A DNA stretch of 64,000 nucleotides from Dyadobacter pollutisoli (GCF_026625565.1 NZ_CP112998.1:994501-1058500), one strand, 5' to 3'. Counted from the first letter of the stretch, positions 47,492-57,674 are shown. The notes: generated from the sequence alone by a model not told the origin. Program-made: numbers and translations.

Positions 47492-48595
47492 TTATTTGCC
47501 TTCTTTGATAACTGCTCCTTCACGAAGGTTCTGAACACCTTCTATGGCAATTTTTTCTCCTTCTTTAAGCCCTTCCTTGACAATAACGTTGGAGCCGATC
47601 GCCGTTCCCAGCACGATACGGCGCTGACTGACTTTGCTGCTGTCACCTGCGACGTATACAAAATACTCGCCCAACTGCTCGGTCACCGCTTTGTAAGGAA
47701 TTAAAACTGATTTAGCCTTCGCGTTGTTGAGCACGCGCACGGTGCCGCTCATACCGGCGCGCAGCTGGTTGTCTTTATTTGGAAAAACCAGACGGGTCTT
47801 GATGCTTCCTGTTTGCGGATCTACGGCCCTGTCGATGAGTGCAATCTTGCCGGACGCCGGGTAAATTTCCTCTCCGAATTTCAATGTGAATGTCGAATCG
47901 GCTGCCTTCTGGTTTTTGAGTAGATTCGTGAAGCGGTAAATTTCCTTTTGGTCTACATTGAAATCCACGGCCAGTTGACCGTCGGTCGAAACGGTATTGA
48001 GCACGGTTTGCCCTGCCGATACCGCTGCGCCTACTTTCACGGCTGAAATGCCGATCACGCCATCAAATGGGGCTGTGACTTTGGTGTACCGAACGCTGGT
48101 CTGGACCGCTTTAATGTTGGCTTTGGCAGCCTCTGCCTGCCTTTTGGCCACTTCCAATGCAGCGTCTGCATTGTCGACAAGCTGTTTGGCGACGGCATCA
48201 TTTTTTTCCAGCTCGTGGTAACGGTCCGCATCCTTTTGCGCCTTGACCAAATTAGCCTCCTGAACATTCAGGTTGGCCACCGCCTGGTCGTAGTTGGCAT
48301 TATAAAGCTGCGCGTCAATGGAGTAAAGCAGCTGACCTTTTCTAACCCGCGCCCCGTCCGTAAAGTGTATACCTGTCACAAATCCGGTCACCTGCGGGCG
48401 AAGCTCGATTTCGTTAAGGGCCACAACCGTACCGGGATACTCTTCATGATAAGAAGCCTCAGCGGTTGTCACGTCGCTAAGGGTGACTGCTACGGCCTGC
48501 GGCTGGGTGGGCTGCTGCTGATCTTTTTTTCCGCAGGATAAGACCACAAAGGCAAATAAGGCGGCTGAATAATACTTCATTTTATTTAAAAACAT
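47492..48595 (-). CDS. RND efflux periplasmic adaptor (membrane fusion protein)
   Basis: A 367-residue lipoprotein (lipobox FVVLSC near residue 21). The lipoyl domain halves are VVALNEIELRPQVTGFVTGI and FTDGARVRKGQLLYSIDAQL, separated by a helical hairpin (DQAVANLNVQEANLVKAQKD). The beta-barrel (GQLAVDFNVDQKEIYRFTN) and membrane-proximal domain follow, ending GLKEGEKIAIEGVQNLREGA. It bridges the HAE1 pump and the TolC channel. It lies between tolC (59 bp upstream) and the pump gene. Confidence 0.96.
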   Translation of the reverse strand: MFLNKMKYYSAALFAFVVLSCGKKDQQQPTQPQAVAVTLSDVTTAEASYHEEYPGTVVALNEIELRPQVTGFVTGIHFTDGARVRKGQLLYSIDAQLYNANYDQAVANLNVQEANLVKAQKDADRYHELEKNDAVAKQLVDNADAALEVAKRQAEAAKANIKAVQTSVRYTKVTAPFDGVIGISAVKVGAAVSAGQTVLNTVSTDGQLAVDFNVDQKEIYRFTNLLKNQKAADSTFTLKFGEEIYPASGKIALIDRAVDPQTGSIKTRLVFPNKDNQLRAGMSGTVRVLNNAKAKSVLIPYKAVTEQLGEYFVYVAGDSSKVSQRRIVLGTAIGSNVIVKEGLKEGEKIAIEGVQNLREGAVIKEGK

Positions 48596-48654
48596 ATCAA
48601 AGATTTTTTCGATTGGTATAGCAAAAGAGGTGATAACGGGTTTTAATAACTGGG

Positions 48655-50019
48655 CTACTGATAATTAAGCTGTCCCAATGCTTTCTGGACATCAATTTTA
48701 CTGGCCAGTGTCTGATAAAGTGCATTGTAATAATTGATGCGGGCCAGACGCAGGTCAGTCTCAGAAGTAACCACTTCCAGATAGGTTTTGATACCTGATT
48801 TATATTGCAGTTGAATCACATCATAAACCTCTTTGGCCAGATCCGTATTTTCTTTCTGGGCCAAAAGGTTGGTCAGGTTGCCTTTATAGCTGGCCAGCGC
48901 CGAAGCGTACTCGGAGTTCACATTATTTTCAAGCCCTTTCATATCCCAGTCCAGCCGTTTGAGCTGCCATTCAGCCTGTTTGGTATTGGCTTTGCGCTTG
49001 CCCCCCTGGTAAAGCGGAAGCGACAGGGTCAAAAGGCCAAAAGAGTTGGGATAGTTTTTACTGTAAAGATCAGTGAACTGGTTATTCTGAAAGTTCAGGT
49101 TATATGCCCCATTCAATGAAATGTTAGGCAGGTAGCTCCATTTGTTATATTGAAGATTGGCTTCCAGCAGCTTCTTTTGGGTGCTCAGAATCTGGTACTC
49201 GATCCGGCCTGTCAGATCCACGTTCTGCAAGGTGTCCAGGGCAATTTCCCTTTCCATTTGCAAGGTATCGTAGCTGATCTGTAACGCTTTGTCAATAGGG
49301 TAGCCCATCAACGATTTGAGGTATTCCAGCTTGGCTTTCAGGACCTGCTCGTTGCTTTTCTTATTGGCACGGGTGTTATTGAGCGAAATAGTCGCCCTTT
49401 TAAAGTCAATTTTGTCCGCAATGCCCGATTTGTATTGGTTGTGGGCATCTTTCAGACTTCTTTCCAGCCGGATAATATCTTCGTCGGCCACGCTGATCTG
49501 CTGGGTGGTGGCCAGCACATCATAAAATGCTTTGGAAACGCTCACCGCTAGATCCGTTTTGCTGCTGGATGTATTCTGGCTTGCGGCCAAAAGTACCTCT
49601 TTTTTGGTCTGATTGGCTAACAAAACATCCTTGTTGAAAATTTGCTGCGATAATGTGAACTGGGCTGCTGAAACATTGTTAACCCCCAACTTCACGGGAT
49701 TACCCGCAATGATGCTGGTCTGCACAATGAAGTTACGTTGCAAATTGTAATTAAAATTGATTTGAGGGTACCAATCAGCGAGCTTGCTGCGTACCTGATT
49801 TTCGGTAATCCTTTCATCGATCAATGATTGCTGCACAACAGGCTGGTTTTTGATTGCATAATCAACGACCTGCTGCAATGTGGCCTGCTCCAAGACCGGC
49901 GTCTGCTGAGAAGCCTGCTGAATCCCCTGGGCCGTGGCAATGCAAGATGAAATCAATAGGAGGAATGCCGAGCTAAGCGCCAAACGCATTGTTTTTTGTG
50001 GCTTAGAGCAATAATTCAT
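48655..50019 (-). CDS. TolC-family outer membrane efflux channel
   Basis: From ATG 50019 (MNYCSKPQKTMRLALSSAFL) a 454-residue protein; the frame is open to 50202, but that stretch is not signal-like, and ATG 49989 is another option. The signal peptide ends near CIATAQG. Two homologous helix-strand repeats of the OEP family are visible (LQQVVDYAIKNQPVVQQSLI, DVLATTQQISVADEDIIRLE and ASALASYKGNLTNLLAQKEN, LEVVTSETDLRLARINYYNA). It forms the outer-membrane exit duct. It is first in the operon, so its promoter lies around 50050-50380. Confidence 0.93.
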   Translation of the reverse strand: MNYCSKPQKTMRLALSSAFLLLISSCIATAQGIQQASQQTPVLEQATLQQVVDYAIKNQPVVQQSLIDERITENQVRSKLADWYPQINFNYNLQRNFIVQTSIIAGNPVKLGVNNVSAAQFTLSQQIFNKDVLLANQTKKEVLLAASQNTSSSKTDLAVSVSKAFYDVLATTQQISVADEDIIRLERSLKDAHNQYKSGIADKIDFKRATISLNNTRANKKSNEQVLKAKLEYLKSLMGYPIDKALQISYDTLQMEREIALDTLQNVDLTGRIEYQILSTQKKLLEANLQYNKWSYLPNISLNGAYNLNFQNNQFTDLYSKNYPNSFGLLTLSLPLYQGGKRKANTKQAEWQLKRLDWDMKGLENNVNSEYASALASYKGNLTNLLAQKENTDLAKEVYDVIQLQYKSGIKTYLEVVTSETDLRLARINYYNALYQTLASKIDVQKALGQLNYQ

Positions 50020-50384
50020 GTAATTGTGGTTTGATTTGGATAGAGAATTGATGAAACCATGCCGAAAACCAGGCAGGGTCAGAGGTTGGAAAGACCCGTT
50101 CGGGTCAGCTGTCTTTGGGAATGAAAATGAGAAAAATACCTTCCGGCAAAGGATTGGAAAACAACGACATAAAGTGTTGTGATTAAAGAGTAATTGTAAC
50201 AATCGGTGACATAAATGGCTCCAAGATTACCCATTCAAGCTACCCGATTGTACTTATTAAGGATTTATATGCAGGAATAGTTTCACCTGAGCAGGTAAAA
50301 AAACGGACGCAGGATCCATTTTCTTTAAAATATTAAATTTGACAAAAGAATTATACCGAATTGTTAGTCAGTGCAGTATCTTAA
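50020..50384. other. Leader/promoter region of the efflux operon
   Basis: No gene is seen. The stretch is AT-rich towards 50320-50370 and presumably holds the minus-strand promoter for the tolC-mfp-rnd operon. No clear operator dyad was found. Confidence 0.4.
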
Positions 50385-50423
50385 CAAGGCCGGTTACTGC
50401 CTGCACGGAAGTAACCGGCCTTG
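50385..50423 (-). terminator. Terminator of the symporter gene
   Basis: CAAGGCCGGTTACT (50385-50398) pairs exactly with AGTAACCGGCCTTG (50410-50423), loop 11 bases. It lies 6 bp after the minus-strand symporter stop. The following T-content is modest (TTAAGAT). Confidence 0.75.
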
Positions 50424-50429
50424 TACTTA

Positions 50430-52133
50430 TTAGGTAGTCTGCGCCCCGACGGTAGGTTCGGGCCAGATCTTTTCAATGATATAAGCGAAAGCGATCACCA
50501 GCACGCAGCCAATCAGGTTCAGCCAAAGAAAAGCGGTCAGATCCAGGGTGTAGCTGATGATCACAAAGATCTCTCCCAGTACACTCGCCCAGAAAACGGC
50601 CCTGCTTTGGATGTTTTTGAAGTAAAAGGCGACCAAAAAGATCCCCAGGATAACCCCGTAGAAAAGTGAGCCCAGGATATTGACCGCCTCGATCATACTG
50701 CCCAGACGGGAAGCATATTGCGCCACAGCGATACAAAAAATACCCCAGAAGAAGGTGGCCCAGCGAGAGGCGGTTACATAGTTCCGATCATCACTGTCCT
50801 TTTGGATCATCCTTTTATAAATGTCGACAATCGTGCAGGAGGCCAGCGAGTTATAAGCCGATGCGACTGAGCCCATGGAGGCAAGTAAAATGACAGCGAT
50901 CAGCAGCCCGACCATGCCGACCGGCAGATAATCGATCACAAACCGTAGAAAAATATAGTTGACATCATTGACTGCGCCACCGTTGGCCTTGGAAAGTACC
51001 GTTTCAGCCTCCTTACGAACCTCTTTCACCTGGGTTTCGATGCCTGCCAGTATAGTCCTGGATTCTTCAATGGCCTTTTGGTCATCTTTTTTGAGCGCGT
51101 CGGTCAGCGCCATCACATGTGGGTGCTTGCCAGCCTGGATGCGTTCGTGTTTTTGTTCCAATGCTGCATATTCAGCCGCATAGGGTGTGGACTTGACTTG
51201 GTTGACGAGTGTTTGATTGAAAAACAACGGCGGATTAGTGAACTGGTAAAATGCGAAAACAAGCACGCCCACCAACAAAATCAGAAACTGCATGGGGATT
51301 TTCAGCAGACCATTCATAGCCAGTCCTAGCTTGCTTTGCCCCTGAGAGCTGCCTGTGAGAAAACGCCCGACCTGTGACTGGTCCGTACCGAAATACGATA
51401 ATTGCAGAAAAAAGCCACCGATCAGTCCCGACCATACGTTATAACGGCTGTTGAGATCAAATGTAAAATCGATCAGATTGATCTTTCCCATTTTCCCGGC
51501 GACATGGATCGCATCGGTAAAAGAGACATTGTCGGGCAGAAACTTGACGACCATCACGCCGGCAACTACCATTCCCACCGTAATAATGCCCATTTGCTGT
51601 AAATGCGTATGGGATACGGCCCGGGAGCCGCCAGAAATGGTGTAGATCATTACAATACCGCCCGAGATAATATTGGTCCAGGTGATATCCCAGCCTAAAA
51701 TCGCCGACAAAATCAATGATGGCGCGTAAATGGAAAGGCCCGTAGAGAGCCCGCGTTGAAGAAGAAACAGAAAAGCCGTCAGCCCGCGTGTGCGCAGATC
51801 AAAACGTCCTTCTAAAAATTCATAGGCGGTAAATATTTTTAGCTTGCCAAACTTGGGTACGAAAGTGATGCAGAGTACCACCATCGCCAAAGGAAGCCCG
51901 AAGTAAAACTGCACAAAACGCATCCCGTCGGTGTAAGCCTGGCCGGGCGCCGAAAGAAAAGTAATGGCGCTGGCCTGGGTGGCCATCAACGAAAGGGTGA
52001 CATGGTACCAGGGCATCGACTGGCCTGCCAGCAGAAACGAATCAATCGTATGCTTTTCGCGGCTGCGGTAGATGCCATACGAAACCACAAATATCAGGGT
52101 AAGAGAGAGTACAATCCAATCAAGGGAGCTCAT
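50430..52133 (-). CDS. Sodium:solute symporter (SSS family)
   Basis: A 567-residue protein with about 13-14 membrane helices. It begins MSSLDWIVLSLTLIFVVSYG, and typical SSS segments follow (SFLLAGQSMPWYHVTLSLMA, ITFLSAPGQAYTDGMRFVQF, GGIVMIYTISGGSRAVSHTH, SYFGTDQSQVGRFLTGSS). A large cytoplasmic insert at about 335-395 is charged and helical. Members import sugars, uronates or other solutes with Na+. It is coupled by an ATGA overlap to an upstream 52-residue membrane peptide. Divergent GH78 suggests rhamnose or an oligosaccharide product as cargo (inference). Confidence 0.95.
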   Translation of the reverse strand: MSSLDWIVLSLTLIFVVSYGIYRSREKHTIDSFLLAGQSMPWYHVTLSLMATQASAITFLSAPGQAYTDGMRFVQFYFGLPLAMVVLCITFVPKFGKLKIFTAYEFLEGRFDLRTRGLTAFLFLLQRGLSTGLSIYAPSLILSAILGWDITWTNIISGGIVMIYTISGGSRAVSHTHLQQMGIITVGMVVAGVMVVKFLPDNVSFTDAIHVAGKMGKINLIDFTFDLNSRYNVWSGLIGGFFLQLSYFGTDQSQVGRFLTGSSQGQSKLGLAMNGLLKIPMQFLILLVGVLVFAFYQFTNPPLFFNQTLVNQVKSTPYAAEYAALEQKHERIQAGKHPHVMALTDALKKDDQKAIEESRTILAGIETQVKEVRKEAETVLSKANGGAVNDVNYIFLRFVIDYLPVGMVGLLIAVILLASMGSVASAYNSLASCTIVDIYKRMIQKDSDDRNYVTASRWATFFWGIFCIAVAQYASRLGSMIEAVNILGSLFYGVILGIFLVAFYFKNIQSRAVFWASVLGEIFVIISYTLDLTAFLWLNLIGCVLVIAFAYIIEKIWPEPTVGAQTT

Positions 52134-52288
52134 TGAAAATGGGTCATAAATACATAGAAGAGGACAATTTGTAGTAGAAGGGCGCCAATCAGTACAGCAT
52201 ACAGCTGATTCCAGCTACTGACAAAGGGAGGCAGCCCGTCGCGGTCACTCGGGACCCGGTCCTGCGAGCTATCTTCATTGATGATCAT
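52130..52288 (-). CDS. 52-residue single-helix membrane peptide coupled to the symporter
   Basis: A small frame from ATG 52286-52288 to TGA 52130-52132. The N-terminal 24 residues are polar (MIINEDSSQDRVPSDRDGLP), then one membrane helix (WNQLYAVLIGALLLQIVLFY) and the end VFMTHFQ. Its stop overlaps the symporter start by 4 bp (ATGA), the signature of translational coupling. Short one- or two-helix proteins upstream of SSS symporters are known in other bacteria (DUF4212/DUF485 types, usually longer with two helices). This one is shorter and I recognise no family. It may be an accessory subunit. Confidence 0.65.
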   Translation of the reverse strand: MIINEDSSQDRVPSDRDGLPPFVSSWNQLYAVLIGALLLQIVLFYVFMTHFQ

Positions 52289-52508
52289 GGGGGAGCAGAG
52301 TTTAGCAATAGGTTAAAAAAATAAGGGTATTGTACCACAAGCAAAATTAGAACGGTTTTCGATTAGTTTTAGCATATTTAACAGCCGAAGATGGACAAGC
52401 GGCTGAAAGTAGGGGCTCAGTTGCATCCAGCAGGATAGTGCAGGCTAGTTTGCTAAATAATAATTATTTATTTTCCTGAAATATTACAAATAATCTAAAC
52501 GCTTCATC

Positions 52509-54266
52509 GTGAGAAAGTACCTGGCGCTGCTCGGTTGCGCACTATCGGTTGTAAGCCACGACGGCCAGTCGCAACAACTTCCACCTGTTTTTGACCAAAG
52601 TTATGAAAGCCAGCAAGACTCACGGGTAAGGCGGTATCTGACGCCCAGGAGAATTGTGTGGACATCTGACAAAACCGGTGGTAGCATCGTCGATGCGCAG
52701 AACCTGCTGCGTGAAGGGACGGGACAGGCGGACCTGGTCCATCAGAATTTTTGTAAACTCATCAGCAATGATGGCCAGCAGCCTGGCATTTTGTTTGACT
52801 TTGGAAAAGAAATTCAAGGGGGAATACAGATCGTCACCGACCAGCCAGCCAATCAAAAGCCGATCAAGATCAGGATTCGTTTTGGCGAATCGGTTAGTGA
52901 GGCCATGTCAAGCATTGACAGCATTCAGGGGGCGACCAATGATCACGCGATGCGCGATTTTACCGTAGAAGTACCCTGGCTGGGCGTGATGCAGGTAGGG
53001 AATTCGGGTTTTCGTTTCGCGAGAATTGATTTGGTCGATCCAAACCGGGAACTGCAATTGAAAGAGGTCAGGGCGATTTTTGAGTACCGCGACATTCCAT
53101 ATTTGGGCTCATTTAAAAGCAATGATGACAGGCTCAATAAGATCTGGAACACCGGCGCATACACGGTGCATTTGAATATGCAGGAGTATCTCTGGGACGG
53201 CATCAAGCGTGACCGGCTGGTTTGGGTGGGGGATATGCATCCTGAGGTGATGACGATCAATACTGTTTTTGGTAAAAATGAAGTGGTTGCCAAAAGCCTT
53301 GACCACGCCCGCGATATTACACCATTGCCGGGCTGGATGAACGGGATCAGTGCTTACTCGATGTGGTGGGTGCTCATTCACCGAGATCTCTATAAGAACC
53401 AGGGTGATCTGCAGTATCTGCGTAAGCAGCAAAAATATTTGGTGGGCTTGCTTGATCAGTTGATTGAGAAAACCAAAGACAATAAAGAAAACCTGGATGG
53501 GATGCGTTTTCTGGACTGGCCATCCAGTGAAAACCCAAAGGGCGTCCACGCCGGCCTGCACGCGATGATGGTCATGACCCTGGAAGCGGGCGTTGAGCTC
53601 TGCACGATTCTGGATGAGCCTGCTCAGGCCTTGAAGTGTAAAAATACCGCCACCCAGCTCAAACTATATGTGCCAGATGCGAATGGCTCCAAACAGGCGG
53701 CCGCGCTGCTGGCACTTTCCGGGCTGGTAGCTGCCGAAAAGGCGAATGCGGAAGTGATATCCCAGGGCGATTGTGAGCGTTTTTCCACCTTTTACGGATA
53801 TTATATGTTGCAGGCAAAAGCCAAGGCAAAGGATTACAACGGGGCCCTCAACTGCATCCGCAGTTATTGGGGCGGTATGCTGGACATGGGCGCGAGCACT
53901 TTTTGGGAAGATTTTGACCTGGCCTGGACCAAGAATGCCGAGCCGATCGATGAGCTGGTACCAGAAGGTAAAGACGATATTCATGGTGATTTCGGTGCAT
54001 ATTGTTATAAAAACCTGCGTCACAGCCTCTGCCACGGCTGGGCCTCTGGACCCACTTCCTGGCTTTCCGAGCACGTACTCGGCGTCAGCATTGTAGAGCC
54101 TGGCTGCAAAACGATCCGGATTCAGCCCAATCTGGGAGATTTGACCTGGGTGGAAGGTACCTACCCCACACCGATGGGTGTGGTTAAAATCCGTCACGAA
54201 AAGCAGGCGGACGGAAGCATTAAATCGACCATTGACGCGCCCAAAGGAGTTAAAGTGTTACGTTAA
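52509..54266 (+). CDS. GH78-like alpha-L-rhamnosidase-family six-hairpin glycosidase
   Basis: A 585-residue protein starting at GTG 52509. A short signal peptide (ALLGCALSVVSHDGQS) is present. The N-terminal beta-sandwich spans about residues 60-190 (GILFDFGKEIQGGIQIV, SGFRFARIDLVDPNRELQL). The (alpha/alpha)6 barrel has DGIKRDRLVWVGDMHPEVMT, the GH78 acid cluster, and later GASTFWEDFDLAW and HSLCHGWASGPTSWLSEHVL. The C-terminal sandwich ends at VKVLR. At 585 residues it is shorter than classical GH78 (over 850) but matches the compact Bacteroidota subgroup. It is predicted to release rhamnose or a related deoxysugar. A broken second GH78 gene follows 18 bp downstream. Confidence 0.9.
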   Translation: MRKYLALLGCALSVVSHDGQSQQLPPVFDQSYESQQDSRVRRYLTPRRIVWTSDKTGGSIVDAQNLLREGTGQADLVHQNFCKLISNDGQQPGILFDFGKEIQGGIQIVTDQPANQKPIKIRIRFGESVSEAMSSIDSIQGATNDHAMRDFTVEVPWLGVMQVGNSGFRFARIDLVDPNRELQLKEVRAIFEYRDIPYLGSFKSNDDRLNKIWNTGAYTVHLNMQEYLWDGIKRDRLVWVGDMHPEVMTINTVFGKNEVVAKSLDHARDITPLPGWMNGISAYSMWWVLIHRDLYKNQGDLQYLRKQQKYLVGLLDQLIEKTKDNKENLDGMRFLDWPSSENPKGVHAGLHAMMVMTLEAGVELCTILDEPAQALKCKNTATQLKLYVPDANGSKQAAALLALSGLVAAEKANAEVISQGDCERFSTFYGYYMLQAKAKAKDYNGALNCIRSYWGGMLDMGASTFWEDFDLAWTKNAEPIDELVPEGKDDIHGDFGAYCYKNLRHSLCHGWASGPTSWLSEHVLGVSIVEPGCKTIRIQPNLGDLTWVEGTYPTPMGVVKIRHEKQADGSIKSTIDAPKGVKVLR

Positions 54267-54284
54267 GACTTATAGGAACCTTCA

Positions 54285-55905
54285 ATGAAAATATTATTTG
54301 CTTTTAATAGCGACTTTGGGCGTTTTGAATGTAAATACCCAGAGACTTGGCGCGGTATATCTTTGCTGTGAATACAAAGAAAATCCTGCCACTGATGTCA
54401 CCAGTCCGCGTTTGAGCTGACGTCTGCTGAAAATAATCAGCAACAATCCGCCTACCAAATCCTGGTAGCCAGCGCGCCAGAACTGCTGACGGAAAGTAAA
54501 GCGGACCTGTGGAATTCAGGAAATGTACCGGGCTGTGCCACCTGTCAGATTGACTACAAAGGAAAGCCACTGGAATCCAGACAGATTTGTTGTTGGAAAG
54601 TCCGTAGCTGGGATCAGAATGGCAGGGTGGGCCAGTGGAGCAAAGTGGCGATCTGGGAAATGGGGCTTTTATCCAAAAACGACTGGCAGGCGCAATGGAT
54701 CGGTGTTGATCCGGACCATTTAGGAAAGGGAAAAACTTACCATTTGCCGCCAGCCCCCTACTTGCGAAAAGAGATTTTCATTAAAAATACCATGACAAAC
54801 GCGCGGCTGTATGTGAGTGCTTTGCGCCTTTATGAATTCAGTATCTATGGTAAAAAAGCAGGCGACGCTTTTCTTACGCCGGGCTGGACGGATTACGATA
54901 AGAGTCTACTATCAGACTTATGATTTGACTTCGAGCCTGAAACCCGGAAGTGCCAATACGCTGGCTTCCCAGCTTTCCTACGGCTGGTATGCGGGCTACT
55001 TGTGTTATTCACTATTGGTTCAAAATTCGGTTGTGCGTTCATTTTGCGGCAAAGAGCCGCTTTTTGAAAGCCCAATTGGGAGTCACTTACCAGGACGGAA
55101 CCAAAGATGTTTTTACAACGGATCAGGGCTGAAAAGCAGATCAGGGCGCACTTTTGGAACCTGATCTGCTCAATGGAGAGACCTATGACGCCCGTCTGGA
55201 AGTAAAAGGATGGCAGATGGTAGATTTTGATGACAGAAAATGGAAATCTGTTCAGGTATATCCCGACAAACCGGGCCGAAAATGTAGGTATATCCGGGCT
55301 CGCCGGTCAAAATCATGTAGACATTGCCTGTCAAATCGGTCAGCGATAGAGGGGGGCTCCTATATGGCCTACAAACTTTTTAAGCAAAGAGTTTCCGTCC
55401 TGGGGTTTTGAAGAAGAGAACGGCTCGACAACTATTTGGGAGCGTTGGGACAGTTTTACCAAAGAAGACGGCTTCAAATACAACGCGGCCATGAACTCCT
55501 TTAGTCACTACGCATTCGGCGCGGTCTGTGAATGGATGTTTGGTAATGCTGCTGGTATCAAGGCGACAAAGCCCGGGTTTGAAACCTTTGATATCCGTAC
55601 AGAAATCGCGCCAGACGGAATGCGTAAAGACGGCATCAACTACCTGAATGCGTCACTGCGGACGATGAGTGGTGAAATTATGTCCGAGTGGAAAAAGGGA
55701 GCAGAAGGCTTGAATTTGATGGTCAAAGTTCCTGTGAACACGATTGCCCATATATATATGTACCTGCGAAGTCACTGAACAGTATTCGTTTGAATGGGCA
55801 GAGTCTTTCGGTCTCGAAGGAAGGAAAGATTGTACGGGAAGAGGGTATATGTTTGTTAAAGTGGGCTCGGGGACGTATCGGTTTGGGGTTTCGGTTGGCC
55901 GATAA
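54285..55905 (+). pseudogene. Second GH78 alpha-L-rhamnosidase gene, catalytic domain deleted
   Basis: Pieces in different frames follow the order of a full GH78 enzyme. ATG 54285 gives MKILFAF, and another frame resumes IATLGVLNVNTQRLGAVYL, CCEYKENPATDVTSPRLS (family N-terminus), SAYQILVASAPELLTESKAD, GLLSKNDWQAQWIGVDPDHL, APYLRKEIFIKNTMTNARLY and DARLEVKGWQMVDFDDRKW. Homology then jumps near 55290-55370 to the C-terminal part: TTIWERWDSFTKEDGFKYNA, AMNSFSHYAFGAVCEWMFG and GSGTYRFGVSVGR, ending at TAA 55903-55905. The pseudogene is about 1.6 kb, while a typical gene is about 2.7-2.8 kb. The lost part is the catalytic barrel. At least five frameshifts are present, so it is inactive. Confidence 0.85.
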
Positions 55906-56076
55906 TTTCGATATTTTTTTCCAGGCTGCAAATATGAATTTTCTCCGTCCGTTTAGAAAAAATTTGTATTTTTGCTAGAAGGGATACCACAGTCAGTGAG
56001 GATACGTGTCTTATAAAGGCATTTTATCAACCCTGTCATATATTTGCAAGCCCCCATTTTCAATTACCTATTAAAT

Positions 56077-57579
56077 ATGCTACTCAACGTCAACTATCCC
56101 TGGCTTTCTTCTGTTTTAATGAAGGCGCTAGCAATACCAGTAACATTAAGTTTTTGCCATTATGCTGTGGCTAGTTCTGACAGCCTAGATAGCACAGAGG
56201 TAATCCCTCGAAAAAAAGCGTGGGTAGAAGTTGCAGGATTCGGTGCGACTGGAGATCGTACACCTTTTTGGCTTCACGTAAATCAGTGGGGAGTTGTACC
56301 TACCTCAGGTCAAATCTTTAGCGTTCGTGCTGGCCTGGAAGGAATCAAGGTACTTTCCGTAGACACTACTAATACTAAATGGTCTTTGGTTTATGGTACC
56401 GAGCTAATCGGCAATTTGAGCGAGAACAGTAAGGTACTCATCCCGCAACTTTATGGTGGGATCAATTACAAGGGCTTTCAAGTGACTGTTGGAAGATGGA
56501 AGCAATTTGCGGGAATTTGCGATCCGGAGCTGGGTACGGGATCTTACATGTGGTCCGGAAATGCATTGCCGATGCCAAAGTTGCAATTTGGGTTTTTAAA
56601 CTACACTCCACTAATCAAAAATTTTTTGTACTTCAAAGGTTTTTATTCTGATGGTCTCTTCGAAAATGGAAGACCAGTTACGAGTGAGTTGAAATTACAT
56701 AATAAGGCGTTATACATCAGGTTAGGCAGGCCGTATGGCAAAGTGAAATTGTATGGGGGATTTAACCATGCAGTTCAATGGGGTGGCAAGTCGCCTTATA
56801 ATACTGTAGACGGCCGAATGCCAAGAGGACTAAGCAACTATTGGTACGTTATTACTGGATTTAAACCAAAGGATAAACAAACAGTCGGGGGATCAAATTT
56901 CGACAACTACAATAGAGTCGGTAATCATGTTGCAAGTTTAGACGTTGGCCTTGAATTAGGTTTGAGTTCTGTCGAAATTTTGATGTATAGACAACACCTT
57001 ATAGAAGACGGGTCTTTATTTTATCTTAACAACATTAAGGATGGTCTAAATGGCATTAGCTTTAAATGGAAAGGGAATAAAGATAAGGTCTTTGATATAA
57101 CTAAGTTGACACTAGAATTGCTTTATACCAAAAGCCAAGGAGGAAGCGAGGCAGTTGATGGAAATCAAATTCGGGGAAAGGATGATTATTTTAATAATGC
57201 GCAGGTTAGAGACGGATGGTCCTACTACGATCGGGGTATCGGCACTCCTTTTATAACCGCAACTGGAGAAAATGGTTGGCCCAAGTATGCTGATTTCTTC
57301 ACGAATAATAATAGAGTTTGGGTAACTCATATGGGGATGAAAGGCAAATTTGGATCCTATATTTGGATGACAAAGCTTTCACTTTCCAGTAATCAGGGTA
57401 CATACGACCAGCCATTCCCTGAGAAAGAGTATCAATTCTCAGGTTTATTTTCGGTTTCAAAACCGGTAAAATGGTTTGGCGGATCGACGATTAGCGCTTC
57501 AATTGCCTCGGATAATGGAACCTTGTTTAAAAATTCTGCTGGAGCAATGCTATCAATCAGAAAGAATCTGCTATTCTAA
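56077..57579 (+). CDS. Wzi-like capsule assembly outer membrane protein
   Basis: A 500-residue protein from ATG 56077 (the frame is open from 56044; ATG 56119 is a third option). A signal-like segment (LAIPVTLSFCHYAVAS) is followed by the Wzi-family barrel: WVEVAGFGATGDRTPFWLHV, NQWGVVPTSGQIFSVRAGL, GGINYKGFQVTVGRWKQF, GSYMWSGNALPMPKLQFGFL, YTPLIKNFLYFKGFYSDGLF and many alternating aromatic strands. In Enterobacteria Wzi is a lectin that anchors group 1 capsule at the surface. Here it opens the surface-polysaccharide region; rmlD and a polyprenyl-phosphate transferase lie beyond an IS graveyard. Confidence 0.9.
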   Translation: MLLNVNYPWLSSVLMKALAIPVTLSFCHYAVASSDSLDSTEVIPRKKAWVEVAGFGATGDRTPFWLHVNQWGVVPTSGQIFSVRAGLEGIKVLSVDTTNTKWSLVYGTELIGNLSENSKVLIPQLYGGINYKGFQVTVGRWKQFAGICDPELGTGSYMWSGNALPMPKLQFGFLNYTPLIKNFLYFKGFYSDGLFENGRPVTSELKLHNKALYIRLGRPYGKVKLYGGFNHAVQWGGKSPYNTVDGRMPRGLSNYWYVITGFKPKDKQTVGGSNFDNYNRVGNHVASLDVGLELGLSSVEILMYRQHLIEDGSLFYLNNIKDGLNGISFKWKGNKDKVFDITKLTLELLYTKSQGGSEAVDGNQIRGKDDYFNNAQVRDGWSYYDRGIGTPFITATGENGWPKYADFFTNNNRVWVTHMGMKGKFGSYIWMTKLSLSSNQGTYDQPFPEKEYQFSGLFSVSKPVKWFGGSTISASIASDNGTLFKNSAGAMLSIRKNLLF

Positions 57580-57674
57580 GTGCGCCTAGCCATACCTAGA
57601 CATCATTGGGCTGACTAACAAGCTTTGCGAGAATCGTGTCCAGCCTGTGAACTACATGTTGGTTAATTCCGGAA

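Noticed and set aside
46952..47704. 250-residue plus-strand frame across the RND pump and adaptor genes
   Set aside because: It spans two genes on the opposite strand that are both complete and has no recognisable domain.
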